Below the pieces are notes generated by a model, which searched no databases, was not told where the DNA came from, and worked only from the letters and a program-made list of their open reading frames with translations. Both the position numbers and the translations under genes were made by a program. A stretch of DNA of 64,000 bases from Bacteroidota bacterium (GTDB taxonomy: Bacteria > Bacteroidota > Bacteroidia > AKYH767-A > OLB10), in NCBI GenBank assembly GCA_016714535.1, contig JADKDR010000005.1:248001-312000 (forward strand). Reading direction: 5' to 3'. Below, in pieces: positions 9,205 through 18,164 of the stretch (position 1 is the first letter of the stretch; the number at the start of each line of letters is the position of its first letter).

Positions 9205-9684
9205 TTATTTATTCAGCGTTAGCCAATTTGTATCCGCTTTCTTTTTTAGTATGGGTTCGTCTTTGTTCCAGCTTTTTAGGGTATTATTAAAATAAAAATT
9301 ATAGAATAGGTATAGTTTGCCGTTAATTATTTTGAACGTTTCTGGGTCAACTTCTACCTTTTCGCCTGAGTTGCCCATGGCATAGGCGCACCAACCGCCA
9401 TATTCAGGCAAGTATGCTTCAGGATTTTTTTCAAACAACTTTTGATTTATTGCATTCGAAAAATAGTAAGTGATACCTCCATGTTTTACAGAATATTGCG
9501 ACTTGCCTTTTACTGCTTTTTGTTTGATAATATAAACGGTAAGGTCATAACCGCCAGCACCAATTCCTTTGTCTGCGTTTATATGTTTTGCATTAGCAGG
9601 TATCTGTGCGTGCAGGTTCGAAAGTGAGGCGCATGTGTAAACAAGCAGATATATCCATATTCGCAATGTAATAGTCATTTTCAA
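9205..9684 (-). CDS. Secreted YHS-domain protein
   Basis: 159 residues with an N-terminal hydrophobic signal sequence ending near SNLHAQ. The body matches small secreted YHS-domain proteins: GGYDLTVYIIKQKAVKGKSQ, then GGITYYFSNAINQKLFEKNP, YLPEYGGWCAYAMGNSGE and DPETFKIINGKLYLFYN. YHS domains are often linked to metal binding, though no metal ligand set is certain here. It sits 2 bases after the Omp28-like gene and 8 bases before the DoxX gene. This YHS plus DoxX pairing suggests a redox or metal role in the envelope; that is inference. Confidence 0.82.
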   Translation of the reverse strand: MKMTITLRIWIYLLVYTCASLSNLHAQIPANAKHINADKGIGAGGYDLTVYIIKQKAVKGKSQYSVKHGGITYYFSNAINQKLFEKNPEAYLPEYGGWCAYAMGNSGEKVEVDPETFKIINGKLYLFYNFYFNNTLKSWNKDEPILKKKADTNWLTLNK

Positions 9685-9686
9685 TT

Positions 9687-10682
9687 TTATTGTTTTATAA
9701 ACTTAGCATAATAGTAATTGTTGCTTTTCTTTATTTTCAAAGCATAAAGGCCTGCTTTCAATTGACGAATATCAATTGATCCTCTGTTAGAATATCCATC
9801 TGATTGTTGCTTCAGTGCTGAATCGTAAATTGTAAAATGAAAATTTTCTTGTCCTTCTATATTGATAATGTCCTTGGAAGGAACAGGGTAGAGTTTCAAT
9901 AGTTGTGTTGGCTCGGTAAGTGAGGCTACACCTAGGGATAGTGAAGTAAGAGAACTTTGTCCTGCCTGAATTAGTTGCTTCGTTCCCTGATCTTGTATCA
10001 TTGCAAAACTATACATGCGCATTTTGTCCCAGAATGATTTAACATGGGCTTTTCTTGTAATAATAATGGAATCGTTTAATAGAAGCGGAAGCATAATGAA
10101 CTCCTGAACTGCAAAACGAGATACATTATAATGTTCTAATTCTCCATTACCACCATTTACAAACACAGTATCTTCAGATGCTCCACTAAATAGGCTCACA
10201 GTAGAGAAGTTGCTATTATCTTTTTTAGTTATAGTAATGGTGTAAGTTAATGTATCGGGTGACGAGTAAGTGCTGATCACACTTAACTCAAAAGCACTGG
10301 ATTGATTAAGGTAGGGTGTAAATAATGCTGTATCCGAAAAATTCACGTTTGATGGTATAACGTTACCGTTAATCACAATGCGGGGTGTGCCCCCATAAAT
10401 GCCATAAAAGTTAGTGCGTGCATCATTGGCTGCAGTGTTTTGTTGACTCAAAATGCAGGTGCTGTATGGCGAACTGGGATGTATGCTAAGATGCATCACC
10501 TGCGGATGACTGACAAGGTTAGTATGCAAGCCGGGATTCTTTGATTTGCAAATACTACATTTGGTATTCGTAAAGTGCTCAATCACAGTAGTCAGTGGTA
10601 CCTGCTGCGCCTTTATTTTAGTAGCATGAAATAGCATTACCATTGCCAGGGTATAGATTAATTTCAAAGATGATTTGTTCAT
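9687..10682 (-). CDS. Omp28-like thioredoxin-fold protein with T9SS sorting domain
   Basis: 331 residues. A signal peptide ends near KIKAQQ. The Omp28-type domain starts VIEHFTNTKCSICKSKNPG with a CxxC pair (Cys42/Cys45), and later has YGGTPRIVINGNVIP with the cis-Pro typical of thioredoxin folds. The last ~70 residues are a T9SS type A sorting domain (LKLYPVPSKDIINIEG, then GLYALKIKK and KFIKQ). It is likely a surface-exposed or secreted protein with redox-active cysteines. It lies 54 bases after the anti-sigma gene and 2 bases before the YHS gene, so it is probably a target and member of the ECF sigma operon. Confidence 0.85.
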   Translation of the reverse strand: MNKSSLKLIYTLAMVMLFHATKIKAQQVPLTTVIEHFTNTKCSICKSKNPGLHTNLVSHPQVMHLSIHPSSPYSTCILSQQNTAANDARTNFYGIYGGTPRIVINGNVIPSNVNFSDTALFTPYLNQSSAFELSVISTYSSPDTLTYTITITKKDNSNFSTVSLFSGASEDTVFVNGGNGELEHYNVSRFAVQEFIMLPLLLNDSIIITRKAHVKSFWDKMRMYSFAMIQDQGTKQLIQAGQSSLTSLSLGVASLTEPTQLLKLYPVPSKDIINIEGQENFHFTIYDSALKQQSDGYSNRGSIDIRQLKAGLYALKIKKSNNYYYAKFIKQ

Positions 10683-10736
10683 TGTTTTATTTATTTTACT
10701 AGTTAGACGAGTTTATAAAGTATTACTTACAAGGAG

Positions 10737-11009
10737 CTATGAAATTATTTTTTCAAGCTTGTCTTTTAATTGTGGCGAAGCTTTGTATTCAGGATTTTCG
10801 GAGTCTGCTTTTTTCTTTAGCAGTTTTATAGATTGGTCTATAATACGCGATTGATGAACAAAGTTTTTGCAGCAATTACAAAACAAAATATGAAGCCAAA
10901 GCTCAAAACGTTGTTTGATTGAAAGCTGAACTTCGCCTTGCATGAGCGATTTTGCTGATGCATCCTGGCAATTGTTTAGTATTCTACGAATATAATTTAT
11001 CATAGTCAC
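10737..11009 (-). CDS. Putative zinc-finger anti-sigma factor
   Basis: 90 residues, overlapping the ECF sigma gene by 4 bases (ATGA), which implies translational coupling. The start NYIRRILNNCQDASAKSLMQ and the HxxxCxxC motif (HILFCNCC) match the zinc-binding anti-sigma domain found beside ECF sigma factors. No transmembrane helix is present, so it should act as a cytoplasmic, possibly redox-sensing, inhibitor of the sigma factor. Call rests on motif and position. Confidence 0.7.
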   Translation of the reverse strand: MTMINYIRRILNNCQDASAKSLMQGEVQLSIKQRFELWLHILFCNCCKNFVHQSRIIDQSIKLLKKKADSENPEYKASPQLKDKLEKIIS

Positions 11010-11653
11010 GGTATTAAATTATTTCTTTTTTTTTCGAGGCAGCTACGCAACATCGTTTTTGCTCTGAATAGGATTACCCATAAATTTGAATCTGTAATTT
11101 CATATTCTTTGCAAATATCTTTTGTGTCTTCATCATCAAAGTATTTTGAAATGAATACTCCCTTCAGCCGCTTTGGTAGTTTGGCCAGGCAAAACTCCAT
11201 TGCTTTTTGAAATTCATAATTGAGCACTTTACGATCTGCATTATTCGAAATGTAATTGGGCTGTATTAAGTTAATCCATCTGCCAAAACCACTTTGGTCA
11301 AAGAAATGCTGATCAAAGGACTCTTCGGTTTCATTCAGGTATTCTGAAAAAGATTTTTCATTTTTCGCTTTTCGGTAATAGTCAACAATCTTGTTTTTCA
11401 TAATAACGGTAAGCCATGTCCGTTCATTACATTCACCTTTAAATGACTTCACACTCTTGCATGCTGCCATAAATACTTCCTGTACGAGGTCTTCAGCATC
11501 TTCACGTTTACTTACTTTGTATATGGCCATAGTTAACAAATAGTCGGCATAGCGCTCAACCCATTTGCTCATATCCAGTGAGTGCCTGGCACTACCATTA
11601 GACCCAATAGGTATATCGGGTCTATTTATTATTATTTCCTTTTCTTCTTTCAA
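11006..11653 (-). CDS. ECF-type RNA polymerase sigma factor (sigma-70 family)
   Basis: 215 residues. Region 2 is clear (DAEDLVQEVFMAACKSVKSF, then GECNERTWLTVIMKNKIVDY), and region 4 has LPKRLKGVFISKYFDDEDTK followed by a helix-turn-helix (ICKEYEITDSNLWVILFRAK). Region 4 departs from the common SxxxVKxRLxRAR form, with SNLWVILFRAKTMLR in the recognition helix, as in a Bacteroidota subgroup. It would direct RNA polymerase to stress or envelope genes. It heads the run anti-sigma - Omp28-like - YHS - DoxX, its most likely regulon. Confidence 0.9.
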   Translation of the reverse strand: MKEEKEIIINRPDIPIGSNGSARHSLDMSKWVERYADYLLTMAIYKVSKREDAEDLVQEVFMAACKSVKSFKGECNERTWLTVIMKNKIVDYYRKAKNEKSFSEYLNETEESFDQHFFDQSGFGRWINLIQPNYISNNADRKVLNYEFQKAMEFCLAKLPKRLKGVFISKYFDDEDTKDICKEYEITDSNLWVILFRAKTMLRSCLEKKRNNLIP

Positions 11654-11693
11654 CTAATTGATGTTTTCCTATATCTTTTCGTTGTTTGTAGTT

Positions 11694-12317
11694 TCAATAA
11701 AGTCGTATACCGGAACTATTCCTTACAAAATTGAGAAAAAATATTGGCAAGCAAGATAGCAATTTCAAATTTCGAGTTAGCATATAGGGGCGGCCAGCCG
11801 GATTTTCGTTGCAAGGATACCAATACCTGTTTCCTCTGAATTCGCCTGATGAATAGACTTCCTTTGGTTTTAGGGGATCTTTAGAAGCAGGTTGCGAAAA
11901 TCGCAACCCATTGGCATTGCTTCCACTTAGTACAGTTGGATTTATTTCGTTTACATGATTCGTATGATAATATATGGTAACCGTAACAGGCGTGTTTTTT
12001 TTGAAATGTTTTTTTGAATTTTTTGTAAGATCAGGTGTCTGATAATCGAAAAGGAGTTTTTCATCATCGATTATTATTTTTTGAAAACTATGATCTACCG
12101 CATCTAAAACTATGTAATCAAGATCCGTGGTGGGAGTTAAAGTGATTTTACATGTCCCCGTTGAATTCTTTTTAGCCAAGTCAAAAATTAAGTTAAGCAC
12201 AAGGTGCTTAACATCATACAAGCGGCTCTGCTTTACAATAGACTCCTGTGCAGGTAGTTTAGGGACAGCGAGCATAGCCATTAAGGCCGCTGCAATAATT
12301 TATTTTATTATTTTCAT
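11694..12317 (-). pseudogene. Remnant of an M1-type metallopeptidase gene
   Basis: Only the N-terminal beta domain of an M1 (aminopeptidase N-like) protein remains. LNLIFDLAKKNSTGTCKI, DYIVLDAVDHSFQKIIID, PVTVTIYYHT and FRGNRYWYPCNENPAGRP fit that domain; the zinc-binding HExxH part is absent. Reading from the ATG at 12317 gives a good signal peptide (MKIIK, stop, IIAAALMAMLAVPKLPAQ) interrupted by an in-frame TAA at 12302-12300; the open frame restarts at 12281. The 3' end also looks frameshifted, since another frame continues YANSKFEIAILLANIFSQF. Two independent lesions make it a decayed gene. It lies just upstream of the ECF sigma gene. Confidence 0.75.
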
Positions 12318-12322
12318 CTTAA

Positions 12323-12631
12323 TTATATTTTACCATTTAGTTGGCAATTTAGATATCCATTTAAATCCGGATGTGGTTGTTTATTTAAAATATATTCTAT
12401 CAACGCATTATGTTCATGCCAAATTATACCCAACTCCCATAAGCAACTTACTATTCCACCAGGGCTTATTAATTCAAAAGTGTCCGGTTTGTCTTTTTCG
12501 CTTATATAAACAAATAGGTTAAGCATATTTTCATCAACCCATTTAAATAGAATGAAGTGTTTGCAGTCAACCACTGTAGGAAGAATTAATGTAGCTACTT
12601 TTAAAGTAGTATTGCCTGTATGCTCCAACAT
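12323..12631 (-). CDS. Conserved hypothetical protein
   Basis: 102 residues, no signal peptide or membrane segment. The C-terminal half, FELISPGGIVSCLWELGIIW followed by HEHNALIEYILNKQPHPDLNGYL (read in two pieces), has the acidic and aromatic composition of a folded soluble protein and resembles small uncharacterised Bacteroidota proteins with a GILSCLWELGI-like segment. No function can be assigned. It ends 6 bases before the M1 remnant and may once have been co-transcribed with it. Confidence 0.5.
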   Translation of the reverse strand: MLEHTGNTTLKVATLILPTVVDCKHFILFKWVDENMLNLFVYISEKDKPDTFELISPGGIVSCLWELGIIWHEHNALIEYILNKQPHPDLNGYLNCQLNGKI

Positions 12632-13050
12632 TTTACTCCAATTAGCTAGTTGCCCTATCGCGTATTAGTACCATTCAAATTGTATGGTTCCTTTTACGGG
12701 AAGCGAATGGAATTTGATTTGCCATTCTTTGAAAGTTACTTGCTTTATGAATTTTACTTGACGGGTTTTATACATTTTTTCCTGATGCAGAGGTATAATG
12801 TTGGAAAAGGTATACTCCTTGCGTCTTCGTTATTTGACAAGTGAACGACATATTCGGCCATCGGGTTTTTGGACTGCATACTTGAAACGCATATAAAATC
12901 AATCTTTTTGGCTAGATGATGTAAACGAAAGTATAAATAGCCGGACTAAAGAAAGGAGTTCTGCATCAATGTTGCAGTACCGAATTTATTAATTGAAATA
13001 CTAATTATTATTGAATATCATTGTGGGCTAATAATAATCCTTCATTTCAT
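12632..13050. other. Intergenic region, no gene recognised
   Basis: A 419-base stretch between divergent genes. A 64-codon open frame at 12650-12844 on the plus strand has no recognisable domain and odd composition, so it is not called. No clear TAnnTTTG element or terminator was found. It should contain the promoter of the downstream DUF47-PiT pair. Confidence 0.4.
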
Positions 13051-13689
13051 ATGTCAAGCATATTTTCATTCCTTGTCCCACGCGATAAAAAATTTTTCCC
13101 GTTGTTCGAAAGATCGGCAGAAAACTTAAGGGAAATCTCTGTAAAATTAGTAGACTTACTTGCTGCGAAAAAGTCAAATCAGAGAGAAATTATTAAAGAA
13201 ATAGAGCGCCTGGAACACGAAGGCGATAGCATTGCACACGAAATATTTAATGAGTTAGGAAAATCCTTTATCACTCCTTTCGACCGTGAAGATATTCATT
13301 CCCTTGCTTCGGCCCTGGATGATGTAGTTGATTATATACATGGATCTGCAAAGCGCATTGAGTTGTATCAGCTAACAGCGGTTACTTCTGAGATGGTAAA
13401 GTTGGGTGACTTAATTAATAAAGGAGCAGAGGAACTATGTATTGCTATCAAAGGCCTCAATGATATGAGAAATGCGCATAAAATTAGAGAAGCTGCTGTG
13501 CGTATTAATAGTATAGAAAATCATGCCGATGATATTTTTGATATGGCCGTAGCTGATTTGTTTGAGAATGAAACCGATGCAAAGGAATTAATTAAGAAAA
13601 AGGAAATTCTTGCTGTACTTGAAACTGCTACCGATAAGTGCGAAGATGCGGCCGATGTAATATCCAGTATAGTTATTAAGTATAATTAA
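13051..13689 (+). CDS. DUF47 family (PhoU-like) partner of phosphate transporter
   Basis: 212 residues from the ATG at 13051 (the frame extends to a TTG at 13021, but MSSIFSFLVPRDKKFFPLFE is the usual family start). All-helical PhoU-like protein: REIIKEIERLEHEGDSIAHE and TPFDREDIHSLASALDDVVD carry the acidic repeats that bind metal clusters in PhoU proteins, and a second copy follows (SIENHADDIFDMAV, ATDKCEDAADVISSIV). It is 23 bases before a PiT transporter gene, the standard arrangement, and probably modulates that transporter at the inner membrane. Confidence 0.92.
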   Translation: MSSIFSFLVPRDKKFFPLFERSAENLREISVKLVDLLAAKKSNQREIIKEIERLEHEGDSIAHEIFNELGKSFITPFDREDIHSLASALDDVVDYIHGSAKRIELYQLTAVTSEMVKLGDLINKGAEELCIAIKGLNDMRNAHKIREAAVRINSIENHADDIFDMAVADLFENETDAKELIKKKEILAVLETATDKCEDAADVISSIVIKYN

Positions 13690-13712
13690 ATTCTAACTTT
13701 TTATTATCGGAT

Positions 13713-14783
13713 ATGACACTCTTAATCTTAGTTATCGTTTTTGCCTTATTATTTGATTATATAAATGGATTTCACGATGCAGCCAACTCGATAGCAACTG
13801 TAGTAAGTACCAAAGTATTGTCACCTTTTCAGGCAGTTGCATGGGCAGCCTTTTTTAACGCCATTGTACTATTTCTCTGTCAGCATAAGTTTCTGGGCTT
13901 TGAGTTTAAAGTTGCAGATACAGTTGCAAAAATTGTAAGAGCAGAATCTATTACCCTTACTGTAATACTTGCCGGTTTATGTGCTGCCATTTTTTGGAAT
14001 TTACTAACCTGGTGGTTAGGTATTCCAAGTAGTTCATCACATACATTAATGGGAGGATTTGCAGGTGCTGCAATTGCAAAAGCAGGTTTTGGGGTATTGG
14101 CTGATGTTGGTAAAATTTATCTTACGGTTTCTTTTATCGTACTAGCTCCTCTGTTGGGTATGATAATCAGTTACCTGATTACGGTCTTGATTTTGAATAT
14201 CTGCAAGCGATCGCATCCGTCAAAAGCCGACCGATGGTTTCGCAGGCTGCAACTTGTGAGTAGTGCCGCTTTTAGTCTTGGTCATGGTAGCAACGATGCA
14301 CAAAAGGTTATGGGCATTATAGCGGCTGCACTCTTAGTATATTCTAATACGACCGGCAATGCGGGCTTGCCCGATTGGATTGCCATACAAACCGTAGTTA
14401 AAGATGGCAAATCTGTGATTAAGGAAATTCCACTTTGGGTTGAGTACGCGTGCTTTATAGCAATTGGTTTAGGAACCTTGTCGGGTGGATGGCGTATTAT
14501 AAAAACAATGGGAACAAGAATTACCAAAGTTACCCCACTTGAAGGCGTAGCAGCAGAAAGTGCTGGCGCTATAACTTTATACATGACACAGTATTTCGGT
14601 ATTCCTGTTAGCACCACACATACTATTACCGGTTCAATAGTAGGCGTAGGGCTAACCAAGCGCATTTCAGCTGTACGTTGGGGTGTTACCATCAACCTGT
14701 TGTGGGCATGGATACTTACTATTCCTGTTTCTGGAATTCTTGCCGGGCTTATTTATTATTTATTTACATTTTGTGGTTTGTAA
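13713..14783 (+). CDS. Inorganic phosphate transporter, PiT family
   Basis: 356 residues with about ten transmembrane helices. The two inverted PiT signature repeats are present: GFHDAANSIATVVSTKVLSP near residue 20 and LGHGSNDAQKVMGIIAAAL near residue 190. SSSSHTLMGGFAGAAIAKAG and PVSTTHTITGSIVGVGL are the matching repeat-internal motifs. It imports phosphate (often as metal-phosphate) with H+ or Na+ across the inner membrane. It is co-transcribed with the upstream DUF47 gene. Confidence 0.95.
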   Translation: MTLLILVIVFALLFDYINGFHDAANSIATVVSTKVLSPFQAVAWAAFFNAIVLFLCQHKFLGFEFKVADTVAKIVRAESITLTVILAGLCAAIFWNLLTWWLGIPSSSSHTLMGGFAGAAIAKAGFGVLADVGKIYLTVSFIVLAPLLGMIISYLITVLILNICKRSHPSKADRWFRRLQLVSSAAFSLGHGSNDAQKVMGIIAAALLVYSNTTGNAGLPDWIAIQTVVKDGKSVIKEIPLWVEYACFIAIGLGTLSGGWRIIKTMGTRITKVTPLEGVAAESAGAITLYMTQYFGIPVSTTHTITGSIVGVGLTKRISAVRWGVTINLLWAWILTIPVSGILAGLIYYLFTFCGL

Positions 14784-14812
14784 TACCAGGTATCTTTCAG
14801 GTTATTAATTAG

Positions 14813-14820
14813 TAACTTTG
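14813..14820 (+). promoter_or_regulatory. Putative -7 element upstream of aldose epimerase gene
   Basis: TAACTTTG matches the Bacteroidota -7 consensus TAnnTTTG and lies 45 bases before the start codon at 14865, implying a leader of about 38 bases. No convincing TTG -33 element was identified. Confidence 0.4.
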
Positions 14821-14864
14821 CCGTTATATAGATGAATTAGTGAAAAATTCTGTTTGTAATACTA

Positions 14865-15749
14865 ATGATTGAATTTTTAGAAAACGATAAACTGCGAGTA
14901 AAAGTTAAGGTTATAGGCGCAGAACTATGTGGCATATATAGCAACCGTTACAGTTGCGAGTACATATGGCAGGCTCGCGAAGCATGGCGTAGTTATGCTC
15001 CCAATTTGTTTCCAATTGTTGGACAACTAAAAGAGGAGAAATTCTTTTTTAATAAAACGGCCTATAAAATGGAGCGTCATGGATTTGCACGCAAAAGGCT
15101 GTTCAAACTACTGTTGATAAAGCCCGATGAAATAGAACTAGAAATAACGGATGATGAAACTACCCTTACCCAATATCCTTTTTATTTCAAATATAATGTT
15201 CACTACCTTTTGCTAGATAATAAGGTAGTTGTTACTTACACCGTTACAAATAATAGTCCCGATGCAATGTACTTTAGTGTTGGCGGGCATCCTGCATTTA
15301 ATGTTCCGTTTAATGAAGACGAAGGTTATGATGATTATTTTCTAAAATTTGAAAAGCCTGAAAAACTGGAGCATTTTCCTATCAAAGATAATTTACTTGT
15401 AACCAAACCGCTTAAACTAAAAACCGAAGTAGGGCCTGAAGGAAATGCTTTGCTTCCGCTTCGTAAAAAATTATTTGAGAATGATGCGTTGGTATTTAAA
15501 CAATTGAAATCGCGCGAAGTCTCGTTATGCTCGAAAAAAAACGAACAACAAGTAACGGTGCGGTTTCAAGATTTTAAGCACCTGGGCATTTGGGCTGCAA
15601 AGAATGCAGATTTTGTTTGTATAGAACCATGGCTAGGTCTGGCAGATAGCGAAAACGCTACGCAGGATATTACTAAAAAAGAATCCATCATAACCTTGGA
15701 GGGTCATCGTTCATTTTCATGTAAATACGAAATTGAAGTAAGTGCCTGA
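14865..15749 (+). CDS. Aldose 1-epimerase family protein
   Basis: 294 residues, cytoplasmic, matching the LacX/YeaD-like subgroup of aldose 1-epimerases: AYKMERHGFARKRLF near 70, YFSVGGHPAFNVPF near 140 (catalytic and substrate-binding His in GHPAF), and CIEPWLGLADSENATQDI near the end. It probably interconverts alpha and beta anomers of a hexose or hexose phosphate; the substrate cannot be told from sequence. It stands alone on the plus strand and ends exactly where the convergent methyltransferase gene ends. Confidence 0.85.
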   Translation: MIEFLENDKLRVKVKVIGAELCGIYSNRYSCEYIWQAREAWRSYAPNLFPIVGQLKEEKFFFNKTAYKMERHGFARKRLFKLLLIKPDEIELEITDDETTLTQYPFYFKYNVHYLLLDNKVVVTYTVTNNSPDAMYFSVGGHPAFNVPFNEDEGYDDYFLKFEKPEKLEHFPIKDNLLVTKPLKLKTEVGPEGNALLPLRKKLFENDALVFKQLKSREVSLCSKKNEQQVTVRFQDFKHLGIWAAKNADFVCIEPWLGLADSENATQDITKKESIITLEGHRSFSCKYEIEVSA

Positions 15750-16916
15750 TTACTGCACCGACAACACGAATCCCTTAAGGTATTCGCCCTCCGGATGATA
15801 AATATTGATAGGATGATCGGGAGGTTGATGCAATTCGTGCAATATGCGCACAGTGCGCCCGGCCTGCAGCGATGCCTGAAAAATCAATCTTCGGAACAAC
15901 TCCTTATCCACTGCCTGTGAGCAACTGAATGTAAAAACGATACCGTTTTTACTTACCCGTTTAATACCTTCGGTATTAAGATTACGATATGCTATCATGG
16001 CATTCCTTACGGCCTCTTTGCTTTTGGCAAAGGCCGGTGGGTCAAGCACAATTACATCATACGTATCGTTGCTAGATTTAAAAAAATGGTTTACATCTTC
16101 TGTAAATATGGTGTGGTTGGCATTGGGGAAATTCAACAATACATTTTCATGAGCTAGTATAGTTGCTTTGGCGCTGCTGTCAACCGAATGTATCATGGTA
16201 GCACCTCCATGCGCTGCAAAAACACTAAAGCCTCCTGTATAACAAAACGTATTCAGCACTTTCTTATTCAACGTATACTGTGATAGTAATAGTCGATTGT
16301 CACGCTGGTCAATAAAGAACCCGGTCTTTTGACCTTCGGCCCAATTTATTTTGAATTGAAGATTATTTTCAAATGCAATAGCCTCATTACTGTTACCAAC
16401 TAGAAAGCCTTGAATTGATTTGGATTGAGTTTTTTGAGATGCATGCCTGTAGTAAATAATAGCAAGCTTAGTGGTTAGCACTTGCTGCAAGGCCGTTGCA
16501 ATATCTTCTAAATGTTGGGTCATACCATCAGTATGGCATTGTATAATAGCTGCTTCGCCATACAAGTCTATAATGAGGCCGGGTAATCCATCTCCTTCGC
16601 CATGCACCAGGCGGTATGCATTGGTATTACTTTTTTCAAAATTGAGTATACATCGAATTTGATACGCTTCTTCTAATTTTCTTTTAAAAAAAGCATTATT
16701 CAATTCTTCAGGTTCAAATGTTAATGCTCTAAAAGCAATGGAGGCATCATGATAATGACCATTAGCTAAAAACACGTGTTCGCTGGTGTACAGGCTGCAG
16801 CACGATCCGTGGGTCAGGTCATTGTCTTTGCGTGCTATGGCTCCACTAAAAATCCAATGATGCTTTTGCAAAATTGACTTTTCCTTGCCCGGTTTGAGAA
16901 TTATTTTTTTATACAT
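15750..16916 (-). CDS. Class I SAM-dependent rRNA methyltransferase (RlmI-like)
   Basis: 388 residues. An N-terminal PUA-like domain (KHHWIFSGAIARKD) is followed by an EEHEE-type linker region (RLVHGEGDGLPGLIIDLYG) and a Rossmann methyltransferase domain with GQKTGFFIDQRDNRLLL, NTFCYTGGFSVFAAHGGA, VDSSAKA and the catalytic VLDPPAFAKSK. A Cys in FTFSCSQ is the usual RlmI-type position. It should make m5C in 23S rRNA. The first 8 bases overlap the end of the upstream nuclease gene, so the two are translationally linked. Confidence 0.9.
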   Translation of the reverse strand: MYKKIILKPGKEKSILQKHHWIFSGAIARKDNDLTHGSCCSLYTSEHVFLANGHYHDASIAFRALTFEPEELNNAFFKRKLEEAYQIRCILNFEKSNTNAYRLVHGEGDGLPGLIIDLYGEAAIIQCHTDGMTQHLEDIATALQQVLTTKLAIIYYRHASQKTQSKSIQGFLVGNSNEAIAFENNLQFKINWAEGQKTGFFIDQRDNRLLLSQYTLNKKVLNTFCYTGGFSVFAAHGGATMIHSVDSSAKATILAHENVLLNFPNANHTIFTEDVNHFFKSSNDTYDVIVLDPPAFAKSKEAVRNAMIAYRNLNTEGIKRVSKNGIVFTFSCSQAVDKELFRRLIFQASLQAGRTVRILHELHQPPDHPINIYHPEGEYLKGFVLSVQ

Positions 16917-18162
16917 GATTGGCTGCTATTTGTTCCTTAAACTGTTTTTCGAGCCATGCCGTTTTTTCGCTTCCATATTTTTTAAGTTCATCGTTGCATA
17001 CCGTTTGAGCAAAAAGGTCGTTGTCGGCAAGGCTTTTTAAGAAGATAGATTCTGTCATCTCGTTTGTATTATATACAAACGAAAGATGGTGTTGCTTTAG
17101 CGGTAGTTCAACAAGATTTTCTAAAATAGTTTCGGCCGAAAATTCGTTCTCGTTCATTTTGCGTTGCATTTCTCTAAGCAGGTATTCCATTTCTTTTTTG
17201 TCTTCAATTAATATGGTGCTGTACTTACTTAAGTGGGTATATAGTAGCCGGTACATGCTTGCAATTTGTAGTTGTGTATCGTATAAGCTTGCATGAAACA
17301 GGCAGGTTCCCTGTTGCCAAAATGTGATAGCGTAAGGTATTCGTTGAAATGGTTGCGTATTTTCTAACAGGGGCATAGCAGGTTGTGCCATGGCTATGGA
17401 AGCATATACATGTCCTTCGTAATTTCGTTTTGCCAACTTGGGTATTGGCCCCGGAGTTGCGCTTATACGTGCCCCGCAATAACCCATAAAATCGCAAGAA
17501 TAAGGCTGATAGCAATGATTACCGGTTGGTATTGCAGGCATTGCCTTTGCTTCAAGAGTGCTTAAGGCTCGGTTTATATTTTTGTTTACATTACTTAATT
17601 CAGCTTTGCAGTGATCATACACGCTTACCGTTTTAAAAAACTGGCTGGCATCAAATGCTTGCATTCGCACATACTCAGCATTTATATGAATTATCGAAAA
17701 ATCGGCTATTTCTGTTTTAAAAGCTTTGCTGGCATGTAAGCATACGGCATACTGCAACGCAGCATCATTCAGGTAAGTGCTGCTAATTGAGCGCGAGCTT
17801 TTTACTTCAAATATTTTCCAACCTGACTGATCAATACAGAGAACATCGCAAATTATCCATATGCCCATGTACTGAAACGAAGCTTCAAAAATTGTTTGGT
17901 GCCCTAGCTCAATTAATTCCTTGGTATATTGCACAGCGGTCTTAGCACTGCGTCCTCCTTTTGCCGAGGCATCTACACCTCCCGGAAACAGCGTATGCGC
18001 CAACCTGCCAATGTCATGTCCTCTTTTGAATTTTTGTAGCGTTTCTTTTGAAAGTGGATCGCGCAGGTTGTAGTGATTTTTATATAAGTATAATTGCTTC
18101 TGACATTGAAGGCTCTTTACATATGATGTTTTCGAAAGCAGATGTTTTTCGTTTTCAGCCAT
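16909..18162 (-). CDS. PD-(D/E)XK nuclease-like protein with putative Fe-S cluster
   Basis: 417 residues. The start LLSKTSYVKSLQCQKQLYLY matches the N-terminus of DUF2779-type proteins, and a Cas4-like nuclease core follows: Glu93 (FEAS), Asp106 (IICDVLCID), Glu119 and Lys121 (FEVKSS). Cys20 and the trio CYQPYSCDFMGYC (C-x5-C-x5-C, ~220-232) give the four cysteines of a Cas4/AddB-type 4Fe-4S cluster. The RNase H-like C-terminal part of DUF2779 proteins (an FLDFET motif) is not seen. A DNA-processing role is likely. It lies between folP (3 bases away) and the methyltransferase (8-base overlap). Confidence 0.75.
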   Translation of the reverse strand: MAENEKHLLSKTSYVKSLQCQKQLYLYKNHYNLRDPLSKETLQKFKRGHDIGRLAHTLFPGGVDASAKGGRSAKTAVQYTKELIELGHQTIFEASFQYMGIWIICDVLCIDQSGWKIFEVKSSRSISSTYLNDAALQYAVCLHASKAFKTEIADFSIIHINAEYVRMQAFDASQFFKTVSVYDHCKAELSNVNKNINRALSTLEAKAMPAIPTGNHCYQPYSCDFMGYCGARISATPGPIPKLAKRNYEGHVYASIAMAQPAMPLLENTQPFQRIPYAITFWQQGTCLFHASLYDTQLQIASMYRLLYTHLSKYSTILIEDKKEMEYLLREMQRKMNENEFSAETILENLVELPLKQHHLSFVYNTNEMTESIFLKSLADNDLFAQTVCNDELKKYGSEKTAWLEKQFKEQIAANHV

Positions 18163-18164
18163 GG

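Noticed and set aside
12650..12844. 64-codon plus-strand frame upstream of the DUF47 gene
   Set aside because: No recognisable motif, aromatic-rich odd composition and no promoter; treated as non-coding.
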